Below the pieces are notes generated by a model. It had not been told where the DNA came from and did no database searches. It was given only the letters and a program-made list of their open reading frames with translations. Below, one piece after another: positions 22,606 to 33,611 of a stretch of DNA of 64,000 bases. The first letter of the stretch is position 1. Each line of letters starts with the position of its first letter. Source of the stretch: Paragorgia papillata (Eukaryota > Cnidaria > Anthozoa > Scleralcyonacea > Coralliidae); contig JAWNZC010000368.1 in the NCBI GenBank assembly GCA_035771165.1, positions 2,224,501 to 2,288,500 on the forward strand, written 5' to 3'. The translations under genes and the position numbers were made by a program.

Positions 22606-22815
22606 TAGCCTGGTACCTTGGCCCAATTTCAAAAGAAATATGGGCCAGGTAACCACTAATCTCATTCTCGCGTCATCAGGGCTAAATCCACTTATGACGA
22701 TTGCAATTTTACTCGTAGCCACTAAAAACGCGCGAAATTTCAACCAATAGGAAAGCAGAAGTCTTTAGTGGTTACCTGGCCCATATTCTTTGATTGGGCA
22801 CAGGGTACCAGGCTA
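22606..22815. mobile_element. 210-bp MITE with 9-bp target duplication
   Basis: Ends are TAGCCTGGTACC and GGTACCAGGCTA, with longer pairing of ATGGGCCAGGTAACCACTA against TAGTGGTTACCTGGCCCAT. It is flanked by CGTCGGAAG at 22597-22605 and 22816-22824. The 9-bp duplication suggests a Mutator-like origin, but CGTCGGAAG also recurs nearby, so chance is possible. Confidence 0.75.
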
Positions 22816-22824
22816 CGTCGGAAG

Positions 22825-24160
22825 TAGATAGTCTACGTCGGAAGTAAAATATTTTGACGTTCTTGGCTTTTGATTGGCTAGCAAAGGATATTTCGACGTT
22901 AGACGGACTACGGCAAGAGAGCAAGACTACGGCATAACTAAGCTATCTCACCTATCTGAGCCGGCAGTCAAACTTCTGCTTGAGACTGTCACGGAACTTG
23001 TAGAGAATGCTCTACAGAAAACGATGAATTGTTGAAGACGATCTGCTGCGATTTGACAAAGAAATTCTAATCGTGTTTGGTTTCCTCGTGGGTCAAGAGT
23101 TTTCGGCGCAGATTGGCAAGACATTACATCGGGATATCGACGCGGAGGCATATATTCCTCAGTATGGTAAAAGCTGTTAAGAAACGTTGTATTGCTTTAA
23201 TAAGGTGAGTGGATACTATCTTATCTTTAGTAACTCAGACTCGTGCAACCGTGAAAAGCGTAAATTATTTAAATTAGATGGGATATTGAGCTCTCGAGTA
23301 TATTCATGAATAATTCATAATTATTGAGATAATGAGATGTGTTACAAATATAAGCTTAAGTAATCCATCACTGAATATTATAATTACCGGTACAATGTAG
23401 TGTCATACAATGTATGTCTTGTCGAATGACGTCATGACACTGCGTTATGTGACTACAGCTACCAGAGTGCTTTACTAGTATCGTCTATCTTTTAGTGCTA
23501 GGACATAATTATTGGCAAAGTATTCTAGTAGCTATAGACTGTAGTCACAGGCGTACGAGAAAAATTTTGTACGGGGACTGAATATAACTTGCCTGAATAA
23601 ATGGTGACGTCATATGACGTCATCTTGCGGGACTATCTTATTAATTTTCATTGTTGGTCCTGCTTCTCCGAGATTATTTTAAAATTGAGTCTCTGAAAGA
23701 TATTTCCTGCATTTTCAGGGCTATAATCTTGTATGCTTGCTCGTGGCATCGCGTGGGATTCGAGCTGGTTAATTGACGTTTTTAAAGTAACACAGTTTCC
23801 TAAATTTAAACCGTGTGAATATGGTTCTCACTTCTCAGGCAAAGAAATTACAGGGGCGACACGTTGCATGATGGTAAATAAGAAAGAAAGGAGCGAAGAA
23901 ACGAGCTTGCAGCTGGGTACGAGGTTGTGAGTTGATGTTGTGATGTTACAAAACTGCTTTATTAGCTTACTGATTTAGGATTAAGGCTAGCGTAAGAGTT
24001 CGCTTTAGAGTTATATTTAGGGTTAGGGTTTGATTTTGAGTATGGATTAGAAACGACATAGTGACTAAATTGTTTTTAAAGTATGACGTCATAACATCAA
24101 CTGAGTGCAGAATAGCCAACATATCCTCCTACCAGAATTACTAATAATCAGCAAGTGTCC
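22825..24160. other. no recognisable gene
   Basis: Several TGACGTCA-like palindromes occur at about 23430, 23605 and 24085. No coding signal was recognised. Confidence 0.35.
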
Positions 24161-24170
24161 TAGGGGAGAG

Positions 24171-24535
24171 CACTGGTGGCGTGTGCTGTTAGCGCGTTGC
24201 CTCTCACCAAAAAGTTAAGCCCGGTTAGACGGGGTTAGTACTTGGATGGGTGACCGCTTGGGAATGACTCCGTTGTCGTGCTTGGAACTTATGTGAGTAG
24301 AGTTGTAGTTGATCTCTCCTGTGCTTCGAGGGTTTTTCACTGGGTTCTCCTTCCTTCCTCCGCAAAATAATCCCGACATCTTAGCTGTGTTCCGTGGTCT
24401 GAACTGTGTCGTATATGGCGGCTGCCTGGAGCACCTTTGATATGCCAAGACACGGCCACGTTGATCTGCGTCCTTCGTAATTCAGCCGCTGGTGGCAAAT
24501 AAGGATGATTAGCCCCAGTCCTTTATCTTTAACTT
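24171..24535 (+). repeat. 5S-rRNA-derived SINE, most complete copy
   Basis: The head matches the 3' two-thirds of eukaryotic 5S rRNA. AAGTTAAGCCCGGTTAG corresponds to the A-box region. GGTTAGTACTTGGATGGG then TGACCGCTTGGGAAT corresponds to the intermediate element and C box of the RNA polymerase III promoter. A tail follows (CTCTCCTGTGCTTCGAGGG, TTTTTCACTGGGTTCTC). The tail also follows the copies at 21600 and 53990, so this is a dispersed SINE and not a true 5S gene. Confidence 0.8.
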
Positions 24536-24667
24536 ATGGTCTTTAATTACCGATAGTAGGTAATTGTAGGTAATTCTCTGTCCCACATGCGGGTTGTTAA
24601 ACTTTCTTTCCGTGGGTTGCCGGGAGGGGGGTTGTGATCAGGTTAATATGATATAATTTGCTGAAGG

Positions 24668-24840
24668 TATGGATCGTTTTCACTCAGGTGATCGGTGACC
24701 CCATGGGGGTGGTGAAACAATACGAAATATTTGAATAAGAAAGAGCTAATTCCCATACCGTACACAAATATGGCCGCCATTTCATTGTTTTGGTACACCA
24801 ATATGGCCGCCGTGACGTCAGGTGAAAACGTTCTATTGGA
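24668..24840. mobile_element. short MITE, GATCGTTTTCA termini (copy 1)
   Basis: GGATCGTTTTCACTCAGGTG at the left and GACGTCAGGTGAAAACG at the right are inverted. The interior has two AATATGGCCGCC motifs. A near-identical copy is at 41635-41802. Confidence 0.75.
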
Positions 24841-24935
24841 TTGGTGGACAGGGGAAAACTGGTGGTAGCCATCCTGGAAACACGGGAAGGGAAGGTACCA
24901 CGCCAGGGGTTAAGCTGGATTCTACGGTAGTATTT

Positions 24936-25400
24936 AAAGTGCCTGTGAAACGAAAATTAAGTTTGTCTTATTTGAAAGAACACTTAAAATTATAGAGTAA
25001 TATCTTTTGCAGTTTTTCCTTTCATTTCATTGCTTTGTTCTTGAGATATTTTAATTTGTTTGATATGCAAATTCAACATTTTGACGTCGTAGGTGCATAA
25101 TGAGCTACCGGAGGTTAGATATATTTTCTATTATCAAACCAAATTAATTTGAATGAAGCATGGATGTGTTTCGTCCACAACACTAAACGTGTGGATCTTC
25201 AAATGATTATTATATTTGATAATAGCAAAGATATATAACTTTTTCGATAAACATTATAAATGTTAATTTGCATATCAAACAAACTGAAATATTCCAAGAA
25301 CGAGGCAAAGAAAGGAAAAAGTTTGCAAACTGATGTTACTCTACCATTTTAAGTGTTCATTAAAATAAGACAAACCTCAATTTTCGTTTCATAGCACTTT
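24936..25400. mobile_element. long-TIR element, copy 1 (465 bp)
   Basis: Arms of roughly 200 bp start AAAGTGCCTGTGAAACG and end CGTTTCATAGCACTTT. Inner blocks pair too: CAGTTTTTCCTTTC/GAAAGGAAAAAG and TTTGATATGCAAATT/AATTTGCATATCAAA. Related copies are at 28480-29637 and 32905-33611. No coding capacity. Confidence 0.8.
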
Positions 25401-25650
25401 CAAGCTTGGCATGCAGAATACAGCCTGGTTTCCAAGGTTGGTTATATCCAAATCTCACTGGAGGTTGTCACATGCGCTGCGAAAGTTCTCTCCGCACTAG
25501 TTCATCTATGTTCTCGGCTTCATCACTGCTTTCCGCTTCGTCAACTGGCTGGATGATGTTTTCTTCCTCTGCATCTTCACTGGGATTTTCTTCATCGGGA
25601 AGGTCTTCGTCTGCAGGTAATTATGTTTCATCCGACAATGCACAAGCAAG
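25401..25650 (-). pseudogene. probable LTR-retrotransposon polyprotein C-terminal remnant
   Basis: The - strand reads PADEDLPDEENPSEDAEEEN, then IIQPVDEAESSDEAENIDEL, VRRELSQRM, a stop, and QPPVRFGYNQPWKPG. An acidic tether followed by RRS.R...PP.RfGY is a common ending of Ty3/Gypsy-like polyproteins. No integrase core is present and a stop interrupts the motif. It could be chance similarity. Confidence 0.4.
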
Positions 25651-26150
25651 GGCGTAAGTACTGGGGGTGTATTGGGGGAGAGGGTGACACCCACCCACCG
25701 CCTCGAATTACCTGTGTTTGGCTGTTCGTGAAATATTATGCAGCATGTGACCTGAGTTATACGATGTAACACTTGCGCATTGTTACCATGTACTGATGTA
25801 CACAGTACCGGTACGTTTAAGGTCTTCGTTAAGGTTTTCATGGTCATTTCTGTAAAGCGCTCTCAATTCGTCAGAATTTATGCCACAACAATAAAATAGA
25901 TATCGTTAGAAAGCTATTAATTTGTAGAATACAATGGTGTCTTTGGTTTCGCGATAAACACAAACCGTTAATAGTTGTGAATTTTTTAATTAAAACCAGA
26001 GGGCTTTACTCGGGGCGACTCGAGTAAAAAGCGTTTTATTTTGCTCAAAATCGTTTTTTGTGACTACCGCTGACCTGTCAGCGGGAGCCACAATGTCGGC
26101 GTGATCTTGCTTCATGATTGAGTGAGTGACAAAACGTATCACATTCTAAC
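25651..26150. other. no recognisable feature
   Basis: A small inverted motif (CCGCTGACCTGTCAGCGGG) lies near 26068. Nothing else assigned. Confidence 0.35.
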
Positions 26151-27000
26151 GTGCTTCCTTGGTTGATTGTATCATTTTTGGACGTTATTTGGAATTATTT
26201 CTCTGAAAACTTGGTGTTAAAGGTGAGCTACATACAAAATATATTATATTATAAGCCTTCATGGCGATGAAAATCGAAAACGTTGGCGATCGAGTCTTTA
26301 TCTTTTTGGTGACTTTGTTTTTATACGCGCAGTTTATAGAATTGTGTGGTACGTAAACTCATTAATATCGCTTCACAGGAAACACAACAGCACATAAGAC
26401 TGTAAACAAACTAGCTACCTTGGCTCAGTAACTCAATGGTTAGAGCGTCTAACTATAATCATTAGAAGGTTGCAGATTCAATTCCTGTCTGGGGCTCAGA
26501 AACATTTTCTCACTATTTGAGCTTGACGAACGTCTACTAATTCTTAAACGAAGATATAAACTCGAGTGAAAGCGTGCTTAACTCTGGCTCTTATCCCCCG
26601 AGTTATCTCGAGCTCATGTGAACGGTTTTACTTTTTTAAGATGGAAATGAACAAAGATTGAGATATCTCAGGGGATAGAGATAAACCCTACCCCTGAGAT
26701 AACTCACCTCATGATATGATGTACAGTACAGTATCATGATATGATATACCAGTAGGTACAACTCATCATATCACTTCAACTACATCTCATATACATGTGC
26801 AAACACTATTACTCAGGAGCACATTTGCAACCTTAGCTCTCCATCTGAGTCTTGGTAGTTCAATGGTTAGAGTGTCTATCTGGTCATTAGAAGGTTACAG
26901 GTTCAAATTCTATCTGGGGCTCAGAAACATTTCCTGAGTATTCGAGCTTGAAGAATGTCTACCAAACATCTGTTACATTATGCCAAGCTTGCGAAAGAAT
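26150..27000 (+). repeat. composite tRNA-like repeat, copy 2
   Basis: The leader (TTTTTGGACGTTATTTGGA, GGTGTTAAAGGTGAGC) is followed by two tRNA-like cores at 26422-26495 and 26849-26920. Each has a GGTTAGAGYGTCTA A-box region, an ATCATTAGAAGGTT anticodon-arm region and CTGTCTGGGGCTCAGAAAC at the 3' side. Between them lies a palindromic insert (about 26585-26720) with CGAGTTATCTCGAG and AGATATCTCAGGGG motifs. Confidence 0.65.
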
Positions 27001-27502
27001 CCAACCCGAGATTTAGTTCATGCTGGCCTAAATGCTGGTTCACCTGCTAAAATGAACTGAAGTTTTGTGGTTGGCTTAACTCCTGGCCAGCTTTTAATAA
27101 AAAACAGAATCCACCTCTGATTGGGACCACTAAAAGAAGCTTTTTAACTGATGCAATAAGCATACTTTCAATTCTCAATTTCAATGCACATTGTTTTAAA
27201 CAAGATTGTCAAATTCATGTGAAATAACCAAATGCCTCTTTGGTGGTCACTGGACAGAAGAGCCAGTCCTTGACACAAATTTTGAAGTAACAGCAACCAT
27301 ATTTGATTAATAACTAAGGCTGACTTCAAGAATGGTCTCATGGCAAACAAAAATTGAAATGCCGATGGGGAATGTTATATTATTATCAAACATAATTCTA
27401 AATTGAGTGGTATATCAGTTGAAACAAATTTTGTATCCATTTACTGGGGTTAGTTTGAGAAGCAATATTGGAACTGTCTTGTATGGTGAATTCATACAGT
27501 AT
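27001..27502. other. no recognisable feature
   Basis: AT-rich sequence without domains or repeats that I could assign. Confidence 0.3.
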
Positions 27503-28112
27503 ACAAGCCTTGAATTTCATCGAGGACATGTCCTCCGATAATCATCATTTGGCCGCTGATAGGGATTTTTCCCCCATAATATGTAGGACACTTTTGTCCA
27601 CCGATGGAGTTTTGAGTTTTTAAATTTTCCCGATCGATCGAACGTATGATCGTAAGAAAATGTTCGGCAATAGAATATCCCAGCCAATGATTGAATTATC
27701 AGCGTGTAAATGTTTTGGCAGCCATTGCGGGATCAGCCTGGAAATTCAGCCCGGAAATGCAGGCACATCTCTGCAAACCACATGTTCAAACACTGGCAGC
27801 CATGATTGTGCATTGACATTAAAATAGGCAGAGGACATTGTTCAGTGTCGGAGTGAAGCGATCTGCATGTCCAAGTGAAGAAGACAGTCCTATATCTATA
27901 TACCAGTCACTACTAACTAATACTATAGCACATAAATGACATAATATCATGTGAATGTTAGTCACTCTTTATCATGGATTTAGTCATTTCCTGACTGTAT
28001 AGGATAACAGTTTTGTCCTAGCCGAGAGAAAAATGTCCTTGGATAGCCTCATGGAAACTCATTATCGGAGGACATTTTTGTCTTTGGATGCAAAAAGTAT
28101 AATTCGAGGCCT
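27503..28112. mobile_element. putative TIR element, about 610 bp
   Basis: CATGTCCTCCGATAAT on the left matches ATTATCGGAGGACATT on the right. Outer parts, CCTTGAATTTCAT and GTATAATTCGAGG, pair more weakly. The ends are approximate. Confidence 0.45.
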
Positions 28113-28992
28113 GACAGTATATATACAGTAGTAAGATAAGGCAGTCTGATATAAAGGTATTGGGAAACACTTCCAGGTTGGTATACAGTTCCAGTGGTGT
28201 CAATGATAGATCAAAACATTAATAGATTGTGAAAGGATTTGTAGATTTTAGGATGAATTTGGTCTGCGTGCTGGTTTTGTTGAAGTACGTCTCATGTTGA
28301 TGTACTACTACCCATCATTAAGATTAAATTCTTATGTTATATTAAATATACTTCATTCTTTTTCAATTTTTAGTCTTGATGTAGATGTGGTTTGACTTCA
28401 GTAAACAATGCATGTTTACCACAATCTGTTTTACAATGACTTAAATCAGTTAAATGGCTGACATAATGGTATTGGATTTAAAGTGTTTAATATAAAATGA
28501 AAATTACGTCTGACTTATTGAAAGAACTCTTCAAATGACAAAGTTACCTCTTTTACAGTTTTTGGTTTCCTTGCTTCATTTTTGAGATATTTCAGTTTGT
28601 TTGATATGCAAATTAAACATTGTGATGTCACATGTGATGTGCAAAATGAGTTATTGGAGGAGGTTATATATCTTAAGTTTGCTATAATTATTTAACAATT
28701 ATTCACCAAAGGTGAGGTGAATATCGGTGAATAACAACGAGACGAAGTCGAGGTTATCATTCACTGATTTTCTTAACTGAGCCTGAGGGGAATAATTGTT
28801 TTAGTATAAATACACAGTTTTGTACTTTTAGGAACAACATTTTCTTCTTCATCTGTTGCATTGACAAATTGGCTGGTGGCCATTTTGAATAAACGCTGTA
28901 GGTGATTATTGAGAATTAGTCTGAAGTACAGTAATTCAACCAATCAGCGCGCGATTTTCTGTAATCACCTGACTGTGTATTTATACTAAACC

Positions 28993-29235
28993 TAATAATA
29001 TACATGAAAAAATTTCTCAATTCTGATTGGCTGAGAGCAGTGCAGTTTTGAGGAAATACAGTGCAGAAAAAAGGAAATACAGTGCAAATTTTTTATTTTT
29101 TTTAAATTTGTACAAAAATTATTTTTGACTAGAAAAAAAGCTCTTCCTGTTAAATTTTTTCATATATGTTATTTGCACAAAGCAGTTGGATTGGAAAGAT
29201 TCTCTTCATGTTAATTTTTTTCATGTATATTATTA
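28993..29235. mobile_element. TAATAATATACATG-TIR element, copy 1
   Basis: Begins TAATAATATACATGAAAAAA and ends TTTTTTTCATGTATATTATT. The same ends bound 45843-46322. Both copies carry a GATTGGCTGA/AGCCAATCA motif. It directly abuts the hairpin at 29236. Confidence 0.75.
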
Positions 29236-29405
29236 ATAAGTAATAGCATGATTTCTTGTGCAATTTGGAAAAAACACACACTCATGAGTTTTTCAAAGAC
29301 CTCAAATAGCACTCGTCCTTAGGACTCGTGTAATTTTGATAGTCTTTGAAAAACTCACTTGTGCGTGTTTTTTCCAAATTGCACTTGAAACCATGTTATT
29401 ACCTA
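29236..29405. repeat. fold-back hairpin (partner of 45674-45841)
   Basis: AGTAATAGCATGATTTC and GAAACCATGTTATTAC are the outer pairs. GCAATTTGGAAAAAACAC pairs with GTGTTTTTTCCAAATTGC. The centre, AGCACTCGTCCTTAGGACTC, is nearly palindromic. No coding. Confidence 0.75.
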
Positions 29406-29759
29406 TACAAATTAAATTGAATTTCAAGTGATATGATGTTTGATAATAGCAAAGATATATAACCTCTGATAAGTCATTATGCACGTGTGATGTCAAAATG
29501 TTTAATTTGCATATTAAAGAAACTGAAATATCTCAACAACGAAGCAAGGAAATGAAAACTGCAAAAGATGTTTCTCTGTCATTTTAAATGCTCGTTCAAA
29601 TAAGATAGACTTAATTTTTGTTTCATATAAGCACTTCCTTGATGTATTTATCAATTCTTTCAAAAAAAATTTTTTATATACTTAGATGTATATGATGTAT
29701 TGATTGACATTCTTACTGTATTATTATTTAGAAAATCTAGAAAGTTTAGATTCTAATAA

Positions 29760-29810
29760 ATGGCATCAGCTCAAGAAACAAATGTTTCTCAAGAATCTCA
29801 GGATGGACAA
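29760..29810 (+). CDS. putative first coding exon of an unidentified gene
   Basis: ATG in a good context (ATAAATGG) opens MASAQETNVSQESQDGQ, 17 codons. Stops lie just upstream in frame (TAATAA), and a strong donor CAA|GTAAGT follows at 29811. Phase 0 would splice cleanly to the exon at 32817. No domain is visible in so short a piece. Confidence 0.4.
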
Positions 29811-30051
29811 GTAAGTAATTAAACATCAATAATGGTTAATAAAGCTTTCGTTCAAATGTCAAAATTTGTTTATTTACACGAGTAATTTCACGAATCTAAG
29901 AACTGCTGTATAGTCCTTTAGACAAACAATCAAATATTCGATCTTGTCACTAGAGCACTCCCACAGTGAAACTTGAGAATTCTCCTCTCAATTTTCACTG
30001 TGCCAGTGCCAGTGTTATCGAGCAAAATGACACAAGTATGTCACAATGCTG
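29811..30051. other. intron-like sequence
   Basis: Nothing recognised apart from CACTGTGCCAGTGCCAGTG near 29997. Confidence 0.3.
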
Positions 30052-30785
30052 CCTCGTCACGAATATTTCGTACTTGACGTACACCTGAGTTTTATAAAGG
30101 ACGAGGCAACATTGTGATATATACTTTTGGCATTATGCAGTGTAATGCTTGTAAATGGTCACCCGACAATACGGGTTAATTGACATGCACGGCTATCGTG
30201 TTAACGCTAACAGGACTTTATTTGTGGTATTATGCTGTGTTAATGCTGGAATCACGAATATTTCGTACTTGACGTAAGCCGGATTTTTATAAAGAACGAG
30301 TTCACATAGTTATATTCTTGTGGCATTATGCTGTGTTAATGATAGGGTCACGAATATTTCGTACTTGACGTACGCCGGAGTTTTATAAAGAAATGCTGCA
30401 TGTGTTCATGCTGGAGTCACGAATATTTCGTACTTGACGTAAAGAACGAGGCAACATTGTGATATACTTGTGGCATTATGCTGTGTAATGCTCTAGTCAC
30501 GAATATTTCGTACTTGACGTACGCCGGAGTTTTATAAAGAACGAGGCAACATTGTGATATACTTGTGGCATTATGCTGTGTAATGCTCTAGTCACGAATA
30601 TTTCGTACTTGACACGTACGCCGGAGTTTTATAAAGAACGAGGCAACATTGTGATATACTCGCGTGGCATTATGCTGTGTAATGCTCTAGTCACGAATAT
30701 TTCGTACTTGACGTACGCAGGAGTTTTATAAAGAACGAGGCAACATTGTGATATACTAGTGGCATTATACTGTGTAATGCTCGAT
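30052..30785. repeat. about 95-bp tandem repeat array, seven copies
   Basis: Units contain CACGAATATTTCGTACTTGA, CGCCGGAGTTTTATAAAG and GTGGCATTATGCTGTGTAAT. Spacing between successive ATTTCGTAC motifs near 30500, 30596 and 30697 is 94-101 bp. Early units are less regular. No spacer variation of the CRISPR type. Confidence 0.85.
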
Positions 30786-30787
30786 TT

Positions 30788-30955
30788 CTACCATCTGTAT
30801 CACGTCGATCCGTGACCATCCGAATGCAGATGTCACGGTCCGTACGATCCGTACCATCTGAAACGTATATATTTACTAAGTGTCTACCATCTGTATCACG
30901 TGATGTCGGTCCGTGACTGTCGGAATACAGATTACAGATGGTCCGGTACGTACGA
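30788..30955. repeat. direct repeat of about 90 bp
   Basis: CTACCATCTGTATCACGT occurs at about 30790 and 30884, each followed by GATCCGTGACC/GGTCCGTGACTG and CAGAT. Two diverged copies. Confidence 0.6.
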
Positions 30956-31115
30956 TTTTACCGATCGTTTTACGATCCATCATCCGATGCCTATGTTGGA
31001 CATGTATGCATTTCCGACCCACGGTAAACTCTTACTACTCTTAAGCCCGCAAGATACACTAGACCTGCAGTACCAATATGGACGCCAGTGGCTTCAAAAT
31101 GTTTGCTGAGCATAA

Positions 31116-31736
31116 AGCCCTGATCAAACGAGAACGCAAGTTATCGCAAGTTTTAGCTTGTGCTTGCTTGTGTCTCGTTTGACCGCCAGCTTGCGATGAC
31201 TTGCGGTGACTTGCGTTAGCTTGCGACTAATTTGGTCTTGTTCAAATTTCATCGCAAGTTTTCTTCAACTTGCGAAAGCTTGCGAAACGTTTGAACGCAA
31301 AACACAAGTCGATGCAAGTCTTTCGTGCTCCGTCGCCATAGAAACTATCATGAGAACTAGCGAAAAGGCGTGGGAACTAGCGGAAGTGCAGAACTTGCGA
31401 CGACTTGTGCCGACGTTTGACTGGTGGCATCGCAAGTCATCGTAAGATAGTGAACTCCATTTCCTATATCCATCTCTTATACCTGGAACGCTAACTTCAG
31501 TCATCACGCTTCAAAAGTGAAGTCAACATTTTGTGCTTATTACGTCGCTTCCAGTCCCCTGACGCGAACCGCGTCTTGGCCGCGTATATAGGGGGGACTG
31601 AAGGCGATGTAATAGGCTTGACTTCACTTTTTGACCCGAAGTTAGCGTTCCAGATATGAGGGGAGAATGGAGGAAGTATGGAGTTCACTGTCGTAAGCTA
31701 ACTTGCGATGACTTGCGATCTCGTTTGATTAGGGCT
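31116..31736. mobile_element. 621-bp TIR element E1, TAA duplication
   Basis: Ends AGCCCTGATCAAACGAGA and TCTCGTTTGATTAGGGCT are flanked by TAA. The interior is rich in CTTGCGATGACTTGCG-type motifs. It is absent from the duplicate (CCATAAAGGATGAGC near 38746). E1 inserted at the TAA that already flanked E2. Confidence 0.8.
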
Positions 31737-31739
31737 TAA

Positions 31740-32239
31740 AGTGCTTATATCACTTGTGGGGTTTTGATGTATTTGAATAGAGCAAAAAAAGTTAGTTAAT
31801 AAGTTATTTTGCCGTTTTTGATTTAGTCAAATAGTTCCTGACATATTGGCTTCTGAAGATGCCAATTTTCAAAATTCGTTCATTTTAACACCTTGGTGGC
31901 CTGGGACTCCGAGTCAATTCAAAACAACTACGTTTCGGGTTATTGATTCACAAAAACACATATATTTGACTGAAAAATCGAAATGTCGAGCTCACACCCG
32001 TTTTCCAGTACGCACATTGATTCCAACTAAGAAGACGGTCGTCTTAGGTTCCTGAGTCCCAGGCCCCCGTGCTTAAAAATGAACGACGGAAATTTTTGGC
32101 GTAAGGCCCAAATTGGCATGTTTAAAGGCCTATATCTGAGAAACTATTAAACTAAATGAAAAACGGCAAAATGACTTATTAACTAAGTTTTTTTGATCTA
32201 TTTAAATATGTTAAAACCCCACAAGTGATCTAAGCACTT
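31740..32239. mobile_element. 500-bp TIR element E2, TAA duplication
   Basis: Arms of about 100 bp: AGTGCTTATATCACTTGTGG at the left against CCACAAGTGATCTAAGCACT at the right, plus AAGTTATTTTGCCGTTTTTG against AAAAACGGCAAAATGACTT. Removing E1 and E2 leaves GCATAAAGCATGGGC, which matches the duplicate's CCATAAAGGATGAGC. The short frame inside (31846-32055) resembles nothing known. Confidence 0.8.
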
Positions 32240-32351
32240 TAAAGCATGGGCAATCCATGCAGTTGTATAGAGATCAGTAGGTCTGAGTTAAGAGGTCGAA
32301 AGATCAGTAATAAATAATAAACGTGGTGTTATCACGAATTATCGCTTGTAC

Positions 32352-32746
32352 ACACGCAAAAACGCGCACTCTGTGTCAGACCTGATGCAGAATGATGTCA
32401 GATCTGTTCAGAAAAATGTAGTGAGCCCTGATACAGCCTGTTGCAGTATCAGCTATGATACACCTATGATATCATATCTGTATCTTACCTGCAGCTAGAA
32501 CAGACTGTTCAGAACAGATTCTGTCAAACTGTATCAGCCTGACACCGTCGGTGCTGTATCAGTTTGATATAACAGACTAAACAGGTATGTTGTCTACGGA
32601 GCTGTCGCAGTCTGTTAGAAATTCTAACTACATGTTTATACATCAGCGCTGGTACATTTTGTAGCTGTCAGGCTATATCAAGGGTCGCTACATTTCTCTG
32701 AACAGATCTGATATCAGAGCTGATCAGACTGTGCGTTTTTACGTGT
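32352..32746. mobile_element. 395-bp TIR element with a GTAC or TA target
   Basis: Ends ACACGCAAAAACGCGCAC and GTGCGTTTTTACGTGT lie between two GTACs. The duplicate at 38832 has a single, uninterrupted CTTGTACTG. Because GTAC is palindromic, the true duplication could be TA or GTAC. The subterminal CAGATCTGTTCAG and CTGAACAGATCTG also pair. Confidence 0.85.
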
Positions 32747-32816
32747 GTACTGTAGTACTATTTTGTCACCATGCAAACTTTCAAAGAATTAACGCACACA
32801 TTTTATTTCTTTTTAG

Positions 32817-32868
32817 ATGTTACTTGTCCCTTTCTTACTACTGCTGTCCGCTCGTCATTCCTTGGCAG
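32817..32868 (+). CDS. putative signal-peptide-like exon
   Basis: Bounded by TTTCTTTTTAG and the donor GGCAG|GTAAGC. It reads MLLVPFLLLLSARHSLA with one base left over: a hydrophobic stretch ending in a small-residue region, as in a signal peptide. If joined in phase 0 to the exon at 29760 it would instead be an internal hydrophobic segment. A diverged copy exists at 38906-38946. No continuation was recognised downstream. Confidence 0.4.
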
Positions 32869-32904
32869 GTAAGCAAGTGGTTATTTTAATGCACGGCCTT
32901 TCTT

Positions 32905-33611
32905 AAAGTGCTTATGAAACGAAAATTAAGTTTGTCTTATTTGAAAGTACTTTTGAAATGACATTGTGAAATTCATGAATAATTAATGAGGTTAAGAAGC
33001 AATCAAAACGTAGCATTCAAGTCACATGTATACGTCTGTAAATCCCAGTAAAGATCATCTTTTGGACAAAGTGACCTGTATCAAAAGTTAACAATACTAA
33101 TTAGCCTTCTTGGTGGTCTTTATCAAAAGTTATGAATACTAATTAGCTTCATTCTATTGTTTCATTTCACAAGTACGATAAAGCATTCGCGTCCGATCTG
33201 TATGGGGATTTACTTCGGCTCGCCTTGTAAATCCCCATACAGATCGGCCGCTCATGCTTTATCTATTACAAGTAACATCTTTTGCTGTTTTTCGTTTCCT
33301 TGCTTTGTTTTATATCTTTGCTATTATCAAATGGAATCACTTCGAAGCAATTATGTGTGTGTGTTTTCCCTGACAACAACAGAAATATTATTTTTCAACT
33401 GATTCCGTTTAATATTAGCAAAGATATATAACCTTTCCCAGTAAGTCATTATGCACGTTGTGATGTCACTGGTTAGTTGCACATATCAAACGAACTGAAA
33501 TATCTCAAAAACGAAGCAAGGAAACAAAAAACAGCAAAAGATGTTACTCTGTCATTTCAAAAGTACTTTCAAATAAGACAAACTTAATTTTCGTTTCATT
33601 TATAAGCACTT
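32905..33611. mobile_element. long-TIR element, copy 3
   Basis: The left end AAAGTGCTTATGAAACGAAA and the right end TTTTCGTTTCATTTATAAGC match the other copies. The left arm is interrupted at about 32970-33272 by an insert that contains a hairpin (33180-33265, GATCTGTATGGGGATTTAC / GTAAATCCCCATACAGATC). It is absent from the duplicate at 38980. Confidence 0.75.

Larger units (their letters stand above)
28480..29637. mobile_element. long-TIR element, copy 2, filled with nested insertions
   Basis: The left arm (28480-28690) and right arm (29420-29637) match copy 1: AAAGTGTTTAATATAAAATG, CAGTTTGTTTGATATGCAAA and their complements. The centre holds a smaller inverted repeat (about 28785-28990, AGTATAAATACACAGT) and the composite at 28993-29405. 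Confidence 0.75.

Noticed and set aside
24171..24285. Functional 5S rRNA gene
   Set aside because: The 5' third does not match 5S rRNA, and the copies share a non-5S tail, so it is a SINE.
30052..30785. CRISPR-like array
   Set aside because: Whole units repeat with no constant-repeat/variable-spacer pattern, and the genome is eukaryotic.
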